Assembly: GCA_905212085.1 (NCBI GenBank)
Contig: CAJMDF010000056.1
Coordinates: 1-8,183 of the forward strand
Length of the DNA: 8,183 nucleotides
Source of the DNA: an uncultured Clostridium sp.
GTDB taxonomy: Bacteria > Cyanobacteriota > Vampirovibrionia > Gastranaerophilales > Gastranaerophilaceae
Direction: 5' to 3'
Below are positions 1 through 6,901 of the stretch, piece after piece (within the stretch, counting starts at the first letter, position 1; every line of letters begins with the position of its first letter). The notes below the pieces were generated by a model that was not told the DNA's origin, made no database searches, and saw only the letters and a list, made by a program, of their open reading frames with translations. Both the position numbers and the translations under genes were made by a program.

Positions 1-48
1 TTTTTATCTTATTTTAAAATATTTTTTACAATTTGTTATATAGATTTT

Positions 49-77
49 TTTACATACATTACTACAAATTCTATTAA
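49..77 (+). promoter_or_regulatory. Possible sigma-70-type promoter of the operon
   Basis: TTTACA at 49-54 (five of six to the TTGACA consensus) lies 17 bases before TATTAA at 72-77 (four of six to TATAAT). It is on the correct strand, and transcription would start near 84, giving a leader of about 70 nt. The region is so AT-rich that promoter-like hexamers are expected by chance, and other weak -10-like stretches exist (92-97, 123-131). It is the best-spaced pair I found and remains a prediction. Confidence 0.3.
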
Positions 78-104
78 TCTTTAGAAATATTTAATACTAA
101 AAGC

Positions 105-141
105 TATTCGTTTGAGTTAGAATAATATAACAATACGAATA
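105..141. repeat. Spaced 7-bp inverted repeat in the leader
   Basis: TATTCGT at 105-111 and ACGAATA at 135-141 are perfect reverse complements separated by 23 bases, with arm centres 30 bp apart. The right arm ends one base before the GGAG Shine-Dalgarno at 143-146. The pair could be two half-sites for a regulator or the arms of a long-loop mRNA hairpin beside the ribosome binding site. I cannot assign it to a known regulator family, and seven base pairs in AT-rich DNA could occur by chance. Confidence 0.3.
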
Positions 142-143
142 CG
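132..143 (+). repeat. Tandem AATACG hexamer
   Basis: AATACG occurs twice back to back (132-137 and 138-143), directly before the Shine-Dalgarno of the first gene. It overlaps the right arm of the inverted repeat. Its two CG steps stand out in a leader otherwise made almost entirely of A and T. Function is unknown. Confidence 0.4.
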
Positions 144-153
144 GAGAAAAAGG
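143..153 (+). promoter_or_regulatory. Ribosome binding site of the reductase gene
   Basis: GGAG at 143-146 sits seven bases before the ATG at 154, a standard Shine-Dalgarno distance. This supports that ATG as the start. A second purine run, AAAAAGG at 147-153, abuts the start codon and is too close to serve as the main site. Confidence 0.75.
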
Positions 154-1716
154 ATGAATACTGTGTTAGAAAAAAATAACAGAACAGCAGAAATAAGAGC
201 AAGCATTAAAGATTTTGCAAAAACTTGTGAAAAATATTATAACGGAGAACTTTCAATACCGGAATATAAATCTATATCAGGGAAGTTTGGGACTTACTCT
301 GAACGTGGGCATAAAACAGGGATGCTTAGATTAAGAGTTCCTGGAGGGATGTTAGATACAGACAAACTTGGATTTGTAATAAAAAGTATTGAAAAATATA
401 ATATCGAAAAAATTCACTTTACAACAAATCAATCAATACAGTTACATCATCTCAAACCTGAAGTCATTCCAAAACTAATGTTGGAAGCATTTGATGCAGG
501 GATTTTAACAATAGGCGGAGGAGGAGACAATCCTCGTAACGTTCTATGTTCTCCTCTATCAGGTGTTGAAAAAGGAGAATTTTTTGATGTATCGCCTTAT
601 GCAAAAAAAGCTTCAGAATTCTTAACTGGTTTAATCGGTAAAATTAATTTACCAAGAAAATTAAAAGTAAGTTTTTCTAACACTGCCGCAAACATAGTCC
701 ACGCAACATACAGAGATATGGGCTTTGTCGCAAAAGCAAACGGAAAATTTGATTTATATACAGCAGGAGGTTTAGGTGTTAACCCCGAGTTTGGGATTAA
801 GACTGCTGAAGATATCGAACCTAAAGACATTTTATATTACATAATGACAATGGTTCAAATCTTTATGAAATACGGAAATTATGAAAACCGCGCAAAAGCA
901 AGAACAAGATATATTCCAAGAACAATCGGAGAAGAAAAATATTTATCAGAATTCAACCGTATTCTTAAAGAAATAAAAGATTCCGAAGATTTAACCTTAA
1001 ATATCATTATACCTTCAGTTACAAAACAAAGTAACGGCTCTTTGGCAAAACCGTCAAAAAATATCATTGAACAAAAACAAAACGGTTTGTATGCAGTAAA
1101 ATATCACCCTGCCTTAGGGAACCCTAATTTGAAGACTTTGAAAAATCTATATGATAAAGTTTCCTGTATGGATGATGTGAGATTAAGACTATCCACTAAA
1201 GAAGAAATGTTTATAACTAATTTGACAGGAGATGAAGCAAATGAAATTTTAGATTTGTTAAAATCAGATAACTCAAATACGCAATTACAAGAATCAATAA
1301 GCTGTGTAGGAGCTACAATTTGTCAACAAGGTATTGCAAATTCAAGCGGACTTTTAGAAAAAATTATAGAAGTTGACAAGAAAGAAAATTTTGCAGACGG
1401 AGTATTACCAAAATTATGTATTTCAGGCTGCCAATCCTCTTGTGCTGCACATGAAACTGCTAACGTAGGATTTAAAGGCGGAAAGAAAAAAGTTGATGGT
1501 GTACTCTCTGATGTATTTGATATCTTTTTTGACGGATGCGAAACACAGGGGAATGAACATTTCGGAGAAGTACTCGGTACTATTCCTGCAGATAAAATTC
1601 CAGAAATGTTTAGAAAACTCGGGAAAGAAATTCAAAGTAAAAATTCAACTTTTGAAAGCTGGATTACTGATAATAAAGATAAATTTATGGATATAGTTAA
1701 GGAGTATGCAATTTGA
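154..1716 (+). CDS. Ferredoxin-type siroheme sulfite/nitrite reductase
   Basis: This is a 520-residue hemoprotein of the nitrite/sulfite reductase family, which reduces sulfite to sulfide or nitrite to ammonia with six electrons; it is probably cytosolic. The siroheme-[4Fe-4S] ligand pattern is clear: Cys384-x5-Cys390 and Cys426-x3-Cys430. An N-terminal ferredoxin-like half carries RLRVPGG (59-65), and LPRKLK (166-171) gives the two lysines, K169 and K171, that match the anion-binding Lys215/Lys217 of E. coli SiR. A lysine at the second position is typical of sulfite reductases; plant nitrite reductases have Asn there, which leans toward sulfite. The TTRQ/TNRQ motif reads TTNQ (91-94), so the usual active-site arginine is Asn93. 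No flavin or ferredoxin domain is fused, and the length fits ferredoxin-dependent single-subunit enzymes. It leads a siroheme-precursor operon, which supports the cofactor assignment. Sulfite versus nitrite as substrate is not settled. Confidence 0.9.
   Translation: MNTVLEKNNRTAEIRASIKDFAKTCEKYYNGELSIPEYKSISGKFGTYSERGHKTGMLRLRVPGGMLDTDKLGFVIKSIEKYNIEKIHFTTNQSIQLHHLKPEVIPKLMLEAFDAGILTIGGGGDNPRNVLCSPLSGVEKGEFFDVSPYAKKASEFLTGLIGKINLPRKLKVSFSNTAANIVHATYRDMGFVAKANGKFDLYTAGGLGVNPEFGIKTAEDIEPKDILYYIMTMVQIFMKYGNYENRAKARTRYIPRTIGEEKYLSEFNRILKEIKDSEDLTLNIIIPSVTKQSNGSLAKPSKNIIEQKQNGLYAVKYHPALGNPNLKTLKNLYDKVSCMDDVRLRLSTKEEMFITNLTGDEANEILDLLKSDNSNTQLQESISCVGATICQQGIANSSGLLEKIIEVDKKENFADGVLPKLCISGCQSSCAAHETANVGFKGGKKKVDGVLSDVFDIFFDGCETQGNEHFGEVLGTIPADKIPEMFRKLGKEIQSKNSTFESWITDNKDKFMDIVKEYAI
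1699..1715 (+). promoter_or_regulatory. Shine-Dalgarno and TTG start of hemA
   Basis: AAGGAG at 1699-1704 lies inside the end of the reductase gene, eight bases before TTG at 1713-1715. The nearby ATG at 1718 is in another frame. The protein read from the TTG begins MKCISISFKTAP, which matches the expected N-terminal strand of glutamyl-tRNA reductases, so the TTG is the best start. The TTGA at 1713-1716 contains both the hemA start and the TGA stop of the upstream gene, implying translational coupling. Confidence 0.85.
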
Positions 1717-2867
1717 AATGTATAAGTATAAGTTTCAAAACAGCTCCGGAAGATATCAGAAATAAATTTGCTTTCACAAATTCTGAAAAAAAAGATTTTT
1801 TATCTCAATTAAGTGAATTTATAACCGATGCAAAATGCGTAATTTTAGGAACTTGTAACCGCACCGAAATATATGTGGAATCACATAATGGAGTATTTTC
1901 TATCCTTGAAAATTTACTATCAAGAAAAACAAAACTTTCTATTAGTGAAATAAGAAAATACGCAAGATATTACGAAAAAGAAAGTGCAATAGAACATATT
2001 TTTAAAGTAACTTGCGGGCTTGATTCTATGATTATTGGAGAAAATGAAATTCTATCTCAAGTAAAACAAACATATCTAGAATCTTTACAAGAAAAAAGAA
2101 CAGGTTATGAATTAAATATAACATTTTTAAGCGCATTATCCTGTGCAAAAAAAATAAAAACTCAAACAGAAATTGCAAAATCAGCAATATCTTTCGCAAC
2201 ATTAACCTGCAATGAAATTAAAAATTTTATACAAGAAAATAATATCATATCACCTTCTATTTTAATAATCGGAGGCAGCGGGAAAATTGGTTCTACAATA
2301 ATTAAAAATATTTTAAATAAAGATTTTAATGCAAAAATATATGCAACTAAAAGATCTCATGGGAATACCTTTGATTTTACAGATAAAGTTGAAGTTTTAG
2401 ATTATACAAAAAGATTTGAATATTTAAAAAATGTGGATATTGTAATTTCTGCGACAAAAAGTCCTCATTACACAATAAACTATGAAGATACATTATCAAA
2501 TATATCTTCAAACAAAATGCTTTTTGTTGATTTAGCATCGCCATATGATATTGATAGAGAAATTTCTAAAATACAAAACTGTAAACTGATTACAATTGAT
2601 TATTTTAAAGAAATTGTGAAAAATAATAATTTAAAAAAAGAAAAAGCTGTATCTGATGCACAAGATATTTTAAATCAAGAATTACAAAAAATATTTAAAA
2701 ATATAATTTACCATAACGCTTTAAGAAAAATTCAAGCAGAAAACGAAAAATTTAAAGATTTTTCATTAGAAAAATTTTTATACTATCTAAAAGATAAATT
2801 AGATGCAAAATCTTTTGTAAACGTTATAAATACTATTGAAAATAATGAAGGGAGTTTAATTCATTAA
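1713..2867 (+). CDS. hemA: Glutamyl-tRNA reductase
   Basis: It catalyses the NADPH-dependent reduction of glutamyl-tRNA(Glu) to glutamate-1-semialdehyde, the committed step of C5 tetrapyrrole synthesis. The N-terminal catalytic domain (about 1-155) contains TCNRTE (47-52) with nucleophilic Cys48, His95, and the signature GLDSMIIGENEIL (102-114) followed by QVK. A Rossmann NADPH domain follows, with GGSGKIG (187-193) and SATKSPH (246-252), the latter where SSTGAPH-like residues are usual. DLASPYDID (273-281) replaces the common DIAVPRDID. The last ~70 residues are a lysine-rich helical region that should be the dimerisation domain. At 384 residues it is a little short for the family. The NRT motif after the second Rossmann strand reads TKRS, which still offers basic residues for the NADPH phosphate. 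It starts at TTG overlapping the upstream stop and overlaps sirC by one base. It is divergent but keeps the catalytic residues. Confidence 0.93.
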   Translation: MKCISISFKTAPEDIRNKFAFTNSEKKDFLSQLSEFITDAKCVILGTCNRTEIYVESHNGVFSILENLLSRKTKLSISEIRKYARYYEKESAIEHIFKVTCGLDSMIIGENEILSQVKQTYLESLQEKRTGYELNITFLSALSCAKKIKTQTEIAKSAISFATLTCNEIKNFIQENNIISPSILIIGGSGKIGSTIIKNILNKDFNAKIYATKRSHGNTFDFTDKVEVLDYTKRFEYLKNVDIVISATKSPHYTINYEDTLSNISSNKMLFVDLASPYDIDREISKIQNCKLITIDYFKEIVKNNNLKKEKAVSDAQDILNQELQKIFKNIIYHNALRKIQAENEKFKDFSLEKFLYYLKDKLDAKSFVNVINTIENNEGSLIH

Positions 2868-3523
2868 TGGCATATTTCCCTTTATTTGTAGATTTAAAAG
2901 ATAAAAATATATTGATTATCGGCGGCGGGAAAGTTGCTTTCAGAAAAGTTTTAAAACTTATTCCATTCGAAGCAAAAATCATAATCGTTTCACCTGAAAT
3001 TTGCTGCGAATTAGAAAAACTTTTAGATGAAAATAAAAATTTAATTTACAAAAAAAAGAAAGTTGAAATTAATGATATTAAAAAATCTTTTATTGTAATT
3101 TCAGCAACAAATGACAAAAATATAAATAGTTTAATTTCAGCAACTTGCAAAGAAAATAATATTTTTGTAAATTCTGTTGATGATATTGAAAATTGTTCAT
3201 TTATTTTCCCTGCACTGATAAAAAAAGATGCTTTTACAGCAGGCTTTACAACAAGCGGGAAAGCTCCTGATATGGCAGCTTATCTAAAAAATTTAACAGA
3301 GCAAACTATCCCTGAAAATATCGAACAAGTTATTGAAAATTTAGGGTTACTAAGACAAGAATTAAAATCTCAAATCTCTGAGCAAACAGTTCGAGCAAAA
3401 ATTATTCATTCTCTTTTACAATTTTATGAAAAAAATAATTTTAAACTCAGTTATAATGAATTAAAAAAAGAAATGAATAATTTAATAGAAAATATAAGTA
3501 TAAAAAAATTAATGGGTGTTTAA
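2867..3523 (+). CDS. sirC: Precorrin-2 dehydrogenase (SirC/CysG-B type)
   Basis: This 218-residue protein should oxidise precorrin-2 to sirohydrochlorin with NAD+, the step before iron insertion into siroheme. It opens with YFPLFVDLKDKNILIIGGG (3-21), the family's beta strand and Gly-rich NAD-binding loop. SATND (79-83) and FVNSVDD (100-106) follow; Asp105 matches the catalytic Asp104 of Salmonella CysG. SFIFPALI and TTSGKAP (128-134) correspond to the start of the dimerisation part. The size matches the monofunctional B. megaterium SirC (about 200 residues) rather than the larger bifunctional Met8p, so it probably lacks efficient chelatase activity; this is an inference. The ATG shares its A with the hemA stop (TAATG), with an AAGGGAG ribosome binding site at 2848-2854. 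Its place between hemA and hemC parallels the HemA-Met8 fusion reported in Clostridium josui. Confidence 0.9.
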   Translation: MAYFPLFVDLKDKNILIIGGGKVAFRKVLKLIPFEAKIIIVSPEICCELEKLLDENKNLIYKKKKVEINDIKKSFIVISATNDKNINSLISATCKENNIFVNSVDDIENCSFIFPALIKKDAFTAGFTTSGKAPDMAAYLKNLTEQTIPENIEQVIENLGLLRQELKSQISEQTVRAKIIHSLLQFYEKNNFKLSYNELKKEMNNLIENISIKKLMGV

Positions 3524-4389
3524 TGGACAAAATAAAAATAGGGACACGAGGAAGCAAATTAGCTATTGCTCAAACAAAAATTGTAGAAGAAGCGTTAAAA
3601 AAACATTTTCCCAATTTAGATACAGAAATTGTAATTATTAAAACTCAAGGTGACAAAATTCTGGATAAACCGCTTCACGAAATTGGAGATAAAGGACTTT
3701 TCATAAATGAATTTGAAAACGCTCTTTTAAACAAAGAAATTGATATAGCAGTCCACAGTGCAAAAGATTTACCATCTGAATTACAAGACGGATTAGAAAT
3801 TATATGCACCCCAAAAAGAGCTGATGCTCAAGATGTTTTAATAACTCGAAAAAATCAAAAAAAGATTTCTGTAATTGGAACAAGCAGTCCAAGGAGAGAA
3901 TTTTATATGAAAAAATATTTTCCCAAAGCTGAAATAAAAACAATTAGAGGAAATATTGATACAAGACTAAAAAAATTAGCAAATAAGGAATATGATGCAA
4001 TAGTTCTCGCAAGAGCAGGACTTGATAGATTAAACTTATTAAATACAACAGAATACAATTTTGAATTTAAAATATTTGATATTGATAAAATAATACCTGC
4101 TGCATGTCAAGGTATAATTGCAATCGAAGCAAAAAAAGATTACAAATACAAAAATGAGATTTTGAAAATTAATGATGGTAAAACTTTTAAGCAATATAAA
4201 ATAGAAAGAGAAATCCTAAAAAATTTGCAAGTTAATTGCAGTGAAATAAACGGGATTTATAGCAAATTTTCCGATGAACAAAATATAGAAATTGTAATAA
4301 TGTATAAAGGCAAAGAAATTAAAAAAAGTGGAGAATATTCAAAAATTTTTGAAGAAATTCCAAAACTGGTATCTCACATAAAATCATAG
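3523..4389 (+). CDS. hemC: Hydroxymethylbilane synthase (porphobilinogen deaminase)
   Basis: It joins four porphobilinogen units head to tail into hydroxymethylbilane. The protein starts with the classic KIGTRGSKLAIAQT (5-18), then AVHSAKDLP (76-84) with catalytic Asp82 (Asp84 in E. coli), GTSSPRR (119-125) and RGNIDTRL (142-149). IPAACQG (191-197) matches the LPAxxQG region. Cys239 is in the position that carries the dipyrromethane cofactor, but its context is LQVNCSEI rather than the usual GGCxVP. At 288 residues it is slightly shorter than the common ~310. The start codon overlaps the sirC stop as TAATG, and no strong Shine-Dalgarno is visible (GGGTG at 3514-3518 is weak and close), so translation probably depends on re-initiation after sirC. 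The identification is secure; only the cofactor loop is unusual. Confidence 0.95.
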   Translation: MDKIKIGTRGSKLAIAQTKIVEEALKKHFPNLDTEIVIIKTQGDKILDKPLHEIGDKGLFINEFENALLNKEIDIAVHSAKDLPSELQDGLEIICTPKRADAQDVLITRKNQKKISVIGTSSPRREFYMKKYFPKAEIKTIRGNIDTRLKKLANKEYDAIVLARAGLDRLNLLNTTEYNFEFKIFDIDKIIPAACQGIIAIEAKKDYKYKNEILKINDGKTFKQYKIEREILKNLQVNCSEINGIYSKFSDEQNIEIVIMYKGKEIKKSGEYSKIFEEIPKLVSHIKS

Positions 4390-4401
4390 GAAAACCAAAT
4401 A

Positions 4402-5916
4402 ATGACAGGAAAAGTATATTTAATCGGAGCCGGCTGCGGCGAAGCAGATTTAATCACATTAAAAGGTTTAAAAAAACTTTTAGAATCAGATGTTGTATTA
4501 TATGATTCTTTGGTTGATGAAGAATTAATTAACAAACTTTCTGAAAATGTCGAAAAAATTTATGTCGGGAAACGATACCACCAAAAATCAATGCCTCAAG
4601 ATGAAATAAATAATTTAATTATAAAATATGCAAAATCAGGGAAAATTGTAACACGTCTAAAAGGCGGAGATCCTTATGTATTTGGCAGAGGCTCAGAAGA
4701 AGCTCAAGCAATAGAAAAAGAAAATATTTCCTATGAAGTTATCCCTGGGATTTCATCAGCCATTGCCGTACCGGAACTTGCGGGAATTCCACTTACTCAC
4801 AGACAATTGAGCAGAAATTTTACAGTTCTTACAGCTTCATCTGTCGGGATTGATAATAAAGAAAATATTACACCGATAGATTACCAAGCACTTACAAAAC
4901 TTGGCGGAACTATTGTATTTTTAATGGGTTACCACCATATACCAGAAATTATGAATAATTTTTTGAATTCAGGAATGAATGAAAATACACCCTGTGCAAT
5001 AATATCAAAAGGTTGTACTAAAGAACAAAAAGTTATTAAAGGAAATATAAAAAATATTTCATCTGAAATTGAAAAACAAAAAATTCAAGCACCCGTAATA
5101 ATTGTTATAGGAGAATGTGTAAATTTGGATTTGAAAGGAAAATTATCCGAAAATTCAAACTATAACAATGATATTAAAGATTTAAAAATTGCAGTTACAG
5201 GTACTGATAGTTTTGTAAAAAAATTTAATGACAAAATTAACTCTAAAAAATGGAAAATTTTTGACTGGGGCTTTTTAGATGTTATCAATAACAACGAGAA
5301 ATTACCCGATGTCAATAATTTTAATTGGCTGGTTTTCACAAGTCAAAACGGAATAGAACAATTCTTTGAAAAACTAAAAAAAGAACACAAAGATATAAGA
5401 TTATTATCTAATTTAAAAATTGCCGTAATAGGATCAGGAACTGCAGAAAAACTTTTGGAATACGGGATTTATGCAGACCTGATGCCTAATCATTTTGATT
5501 CCGAAACTTTGACAGAAGAACTTTTAGCAAGGCTTCAAAAAAATGATAAAATTTTAATCTGCAGAGCAAAAGAAAGTAGTGATTTTTTAATAAATAAATT
5601 AAATGAAAACGGGTATGAATATACAGATTTTCATATTTATGAATTAAAAGAAAATCTCGAGAAAAAAACAATTATTTCAACTTTAAAGATAAATTCTTTT
5701 GATGTAGATTATTTAGTGTTCGGAAGTGCAAAAGGAGTAACAACGTTTTTTGACAGCTTCGAAAAAAGCCTTAACAAAGATATCAAGATAGTATGTATCG
5801 GAGAAAAATGTGCACAAGCTATAAAAAAATATAAAACAGAAAAAGTTTTAATAGCAGATAAATATAATATTGATGGCATAATAGAATGTATAGAAAAAGA
5901 TTTTAATAAGGATTAA
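4402..5916 (+). CDS. cobA-hemD: Fused uroporphyrinogen-III C-methyltransferase and uroporphyrinogen-III synthase
   Basis: This 504-residue protein has two domains acting in sequence. Residues 1 to ~242 are a CobA/SUMT domain, which uses two SAM to convert uroporphyrinogen III to precorrin-2. It shows LIGAGCG (7-13), YDSLV (34-38), VGKRYHQKSMPQDEIN (55-70), TRLKGGDPYVFGRG (84-97) and PGISSAIAVPELAGIPLTHR (115-134). After a short Asn/Lys-rich linker, residues ~260-504 are a HemD domain, which cyclises hydroxymethylbilane to uroporphyrinogen III. Typical pieces are WLVFTSQNGIEQF (309-321), AVIGSGTAEKL (341-351), ILICRA (384-389), VFGSAKGV (439-446) and IVCIGEKCAQAI (463-474). HemD is always poorly conserved, so its call rests on these islands, the domain length and context. 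The fusion is known from clostridia and feeds uroporphyrinogen III directly into the siroheme/corrinoid branch. AGGA at 4388-4391 is the probable ribosome binding site, 12 bases after hemC. Confidence 0.93.
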   Translation: MTGKVYLIGAGCGEADLITLKGLKKLLESDVVLYDSLVDEELINKLSENVEKIYVGKRYHQKSMPQDEINNLIIKYAKSGKIVTRLKGGDPYVFGRGSEEAQAIEKENISYEVIPGISSAIAVPELAGIPLTHRQLSRNFTVLTASSVGIDNKENITPIDYQALTKLGGTIVFLMGYHHIPEIMNNFLNSGMNENTPCAIISKGCTKEQKVIKGNIKNISSEIEKQKIQAPVIIVIGECVNLDLKGKLSENSNYNNDIKDLKIAVTGTDSFVKKFNDKINSKKWKIFDWGFLDVINNNEKLPDVNNFNWLVFTSQNGIEQFFEKLKKEHKDIRLLSNLKIAVIGSGTAEKLLEYGIYADLMPNHFDSETLTEELLARLQKNDKILICRAKESSDFLINKLNENGYEYTDFHIYELKENLEKKTIISTLKINSFDVDYLVFGSAKGVTTFFDSFEKSLNKDIKIVCIGEKCAQAIKKYKTEKVLIADKYNIDGIIECIEKDFNKD

Positions 5917-5918
5917 AA

Positions 5919-6887
5919 ATGAAACGATTAAGAAGATTAAGACAAAACGAAGTAATGAGAGATTTGGTAAGAGAAACAAGGTTGAATGTAAAAGATTTTA
6001 TTTACCCGATTTTTGTAATCGACGGAGAAAATATAAAAACTCCCGTAAATTCAATGCCAAATGTCTATCAATATTCTATTGACAGATTGTCTGAAATTCT
6101 TGACGATGTAAAACAAAGCAAAATATCAGGCGTTATGCTATTTGGAATTCCAAAACCTGAAGATAAAGATGAATATGGCACACAAGCTTATGACGAAAAC
6201 GGAATTACTCAAAGAGCAGTCAGATATATCAAAAAAAATTATCCAGAAATTTTATGCATAGTAGATGTATGCCTTTGTGAATACACATCACATGGGCATT
6301 GTGGAGTTGTTGAAAATGGTAAAATTTTAAACGATGAAACGTTACCGCTTTTATGCAAAATGGCAGTAAGTTTAGTTGAAGCAGGAGCAGATATGGTAGC
6401 ACCATCAGATATGATGGACGGAAGAGTATCTGCTATCAGAAATGCTCTGGATGATGCAGGTCATAAAAACACACCTATAATGGCATACAGTGCAAAATTT
6501 GCATCAGCATATTACGGACCATTTAGAGATGCTGCACAATCTGCACCTTGCTTTGGCGATCGAAGAAGTTATCAAATGGATTTTACAAACTCTAAAGAAG
6601 CATTGAGAGAAATTGAAGCAGATATTGAAGAAAATGCCGATATCGTAATGGTAAAACCCGCATTAGCATATTTGGATATTTTAAAAGAAGCTTCTTCAAC
6701 TTATAATATGCCTTTTGCTGTTTACAACGTAAGCGGCGAATACTCAATGGTAAAAGCTGCAGCTATAAATGGCTGGATTAATGAAAAAAGAATTGTAACA
6801 GAAAACCTGATTGCGATGAAAAGAGCAGGTGCAAATATAATAATCACATATCACGCATTAGATATGGCAAAATGGTTAAATGAATAA
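5919..6887 (+). CDS. hemB: Delta-aminolevulinic acid dehydratase (porphobilinogen synthase)
   Basis: It condenses two 5-aminolevulinate molecules to porphobilinogen in a TIM-barrel enzyme, normally an octamer. The N-terminus RLRRLRQNEVMRDLVRET (3-20) is the family's arm that begins RRLR. The zinc triad is intact as DVCLCEYTSHGHCG (116-129), with Cys118, Cys120 and Cys128, so this is the zinc-dependent rather than the Asp-rich magnesium type. The two Schiff-base lysines are Lys193 in MAYSAKFASAYYGPFR and Lys246 in VMVKPALAYLD. APSDMMDGRV (161-170) is also diagnostic. At 322 residues it is full length for the family. The start lies two bases after the cobA-hemD stop, with AAGGA at 5908-5912 six bases upstream. 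It is much better conserved than the hemA-to-hemD stretch before it. Confidence 0.98.
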   Translation: MKRLRRLRQNEVMRDLVRETRLNVKDFIYPIFVIDGENIKTPVNSMPNVYQYSIDRLSEILDDVKQSKISGVMLFGIPKPEDKDEYGTQAYDENGITQRAVRYIKKNYPEILCIVDVCLCEYTSHGHCGVVENGKILNDETLPLLCKMAVSLVEAGADMVAPSDMMDGRVSAIRNALDDAGHKNTPIMAYSAKFASAYYGPFRDAAQSAPCFGDRRSYQMDFTNSKEALREIEADIEENADIVMVKPALAYLDILKEASSTYNMPFAVYNVSGEYSMVKAAAINGWINEKRIVTENLIAMKRAGANIIITYHALDMAKWLNE

Positions 6888-6901
6888 GAGTAAAGGTTTG
6901 T

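Noticed and set aside
10..21. Perfect palindrome TATTTTAAAATA
   Set aside because: It contains only A and T in DNA of this composition, so it is expected by chance and cannot form a stable terminator stem.
1..153. Riboswitch or T-box in the leader
   Set aside because: The leader is short and almost all A/T. I found no T-box GGUGG-like core, SAM or cobalamin riboswitch consensus, and no terminator hairpin.
597..1635. Three short minus-strand reading frames opposite the reductase (597-830, 879-1067, 1423-1635)
   Set aside because: They are antisense shadows of a conserved gene, with no ribosome binding site support or domain signal.
1493..1696. Alternative 67-codon reading frame inside the reductase gene
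   Set aside because: It overlaps the strongly supported C-terminal half of the reductase in another frame and shows no recognisable motif.
4402..5916. Two separate genes, cobA and hemD
   Set aside because: The frame is continuous through residues 243-260, with no stop and no second start or ribosome binding site that would be required, and the fusion is known from clostridia.
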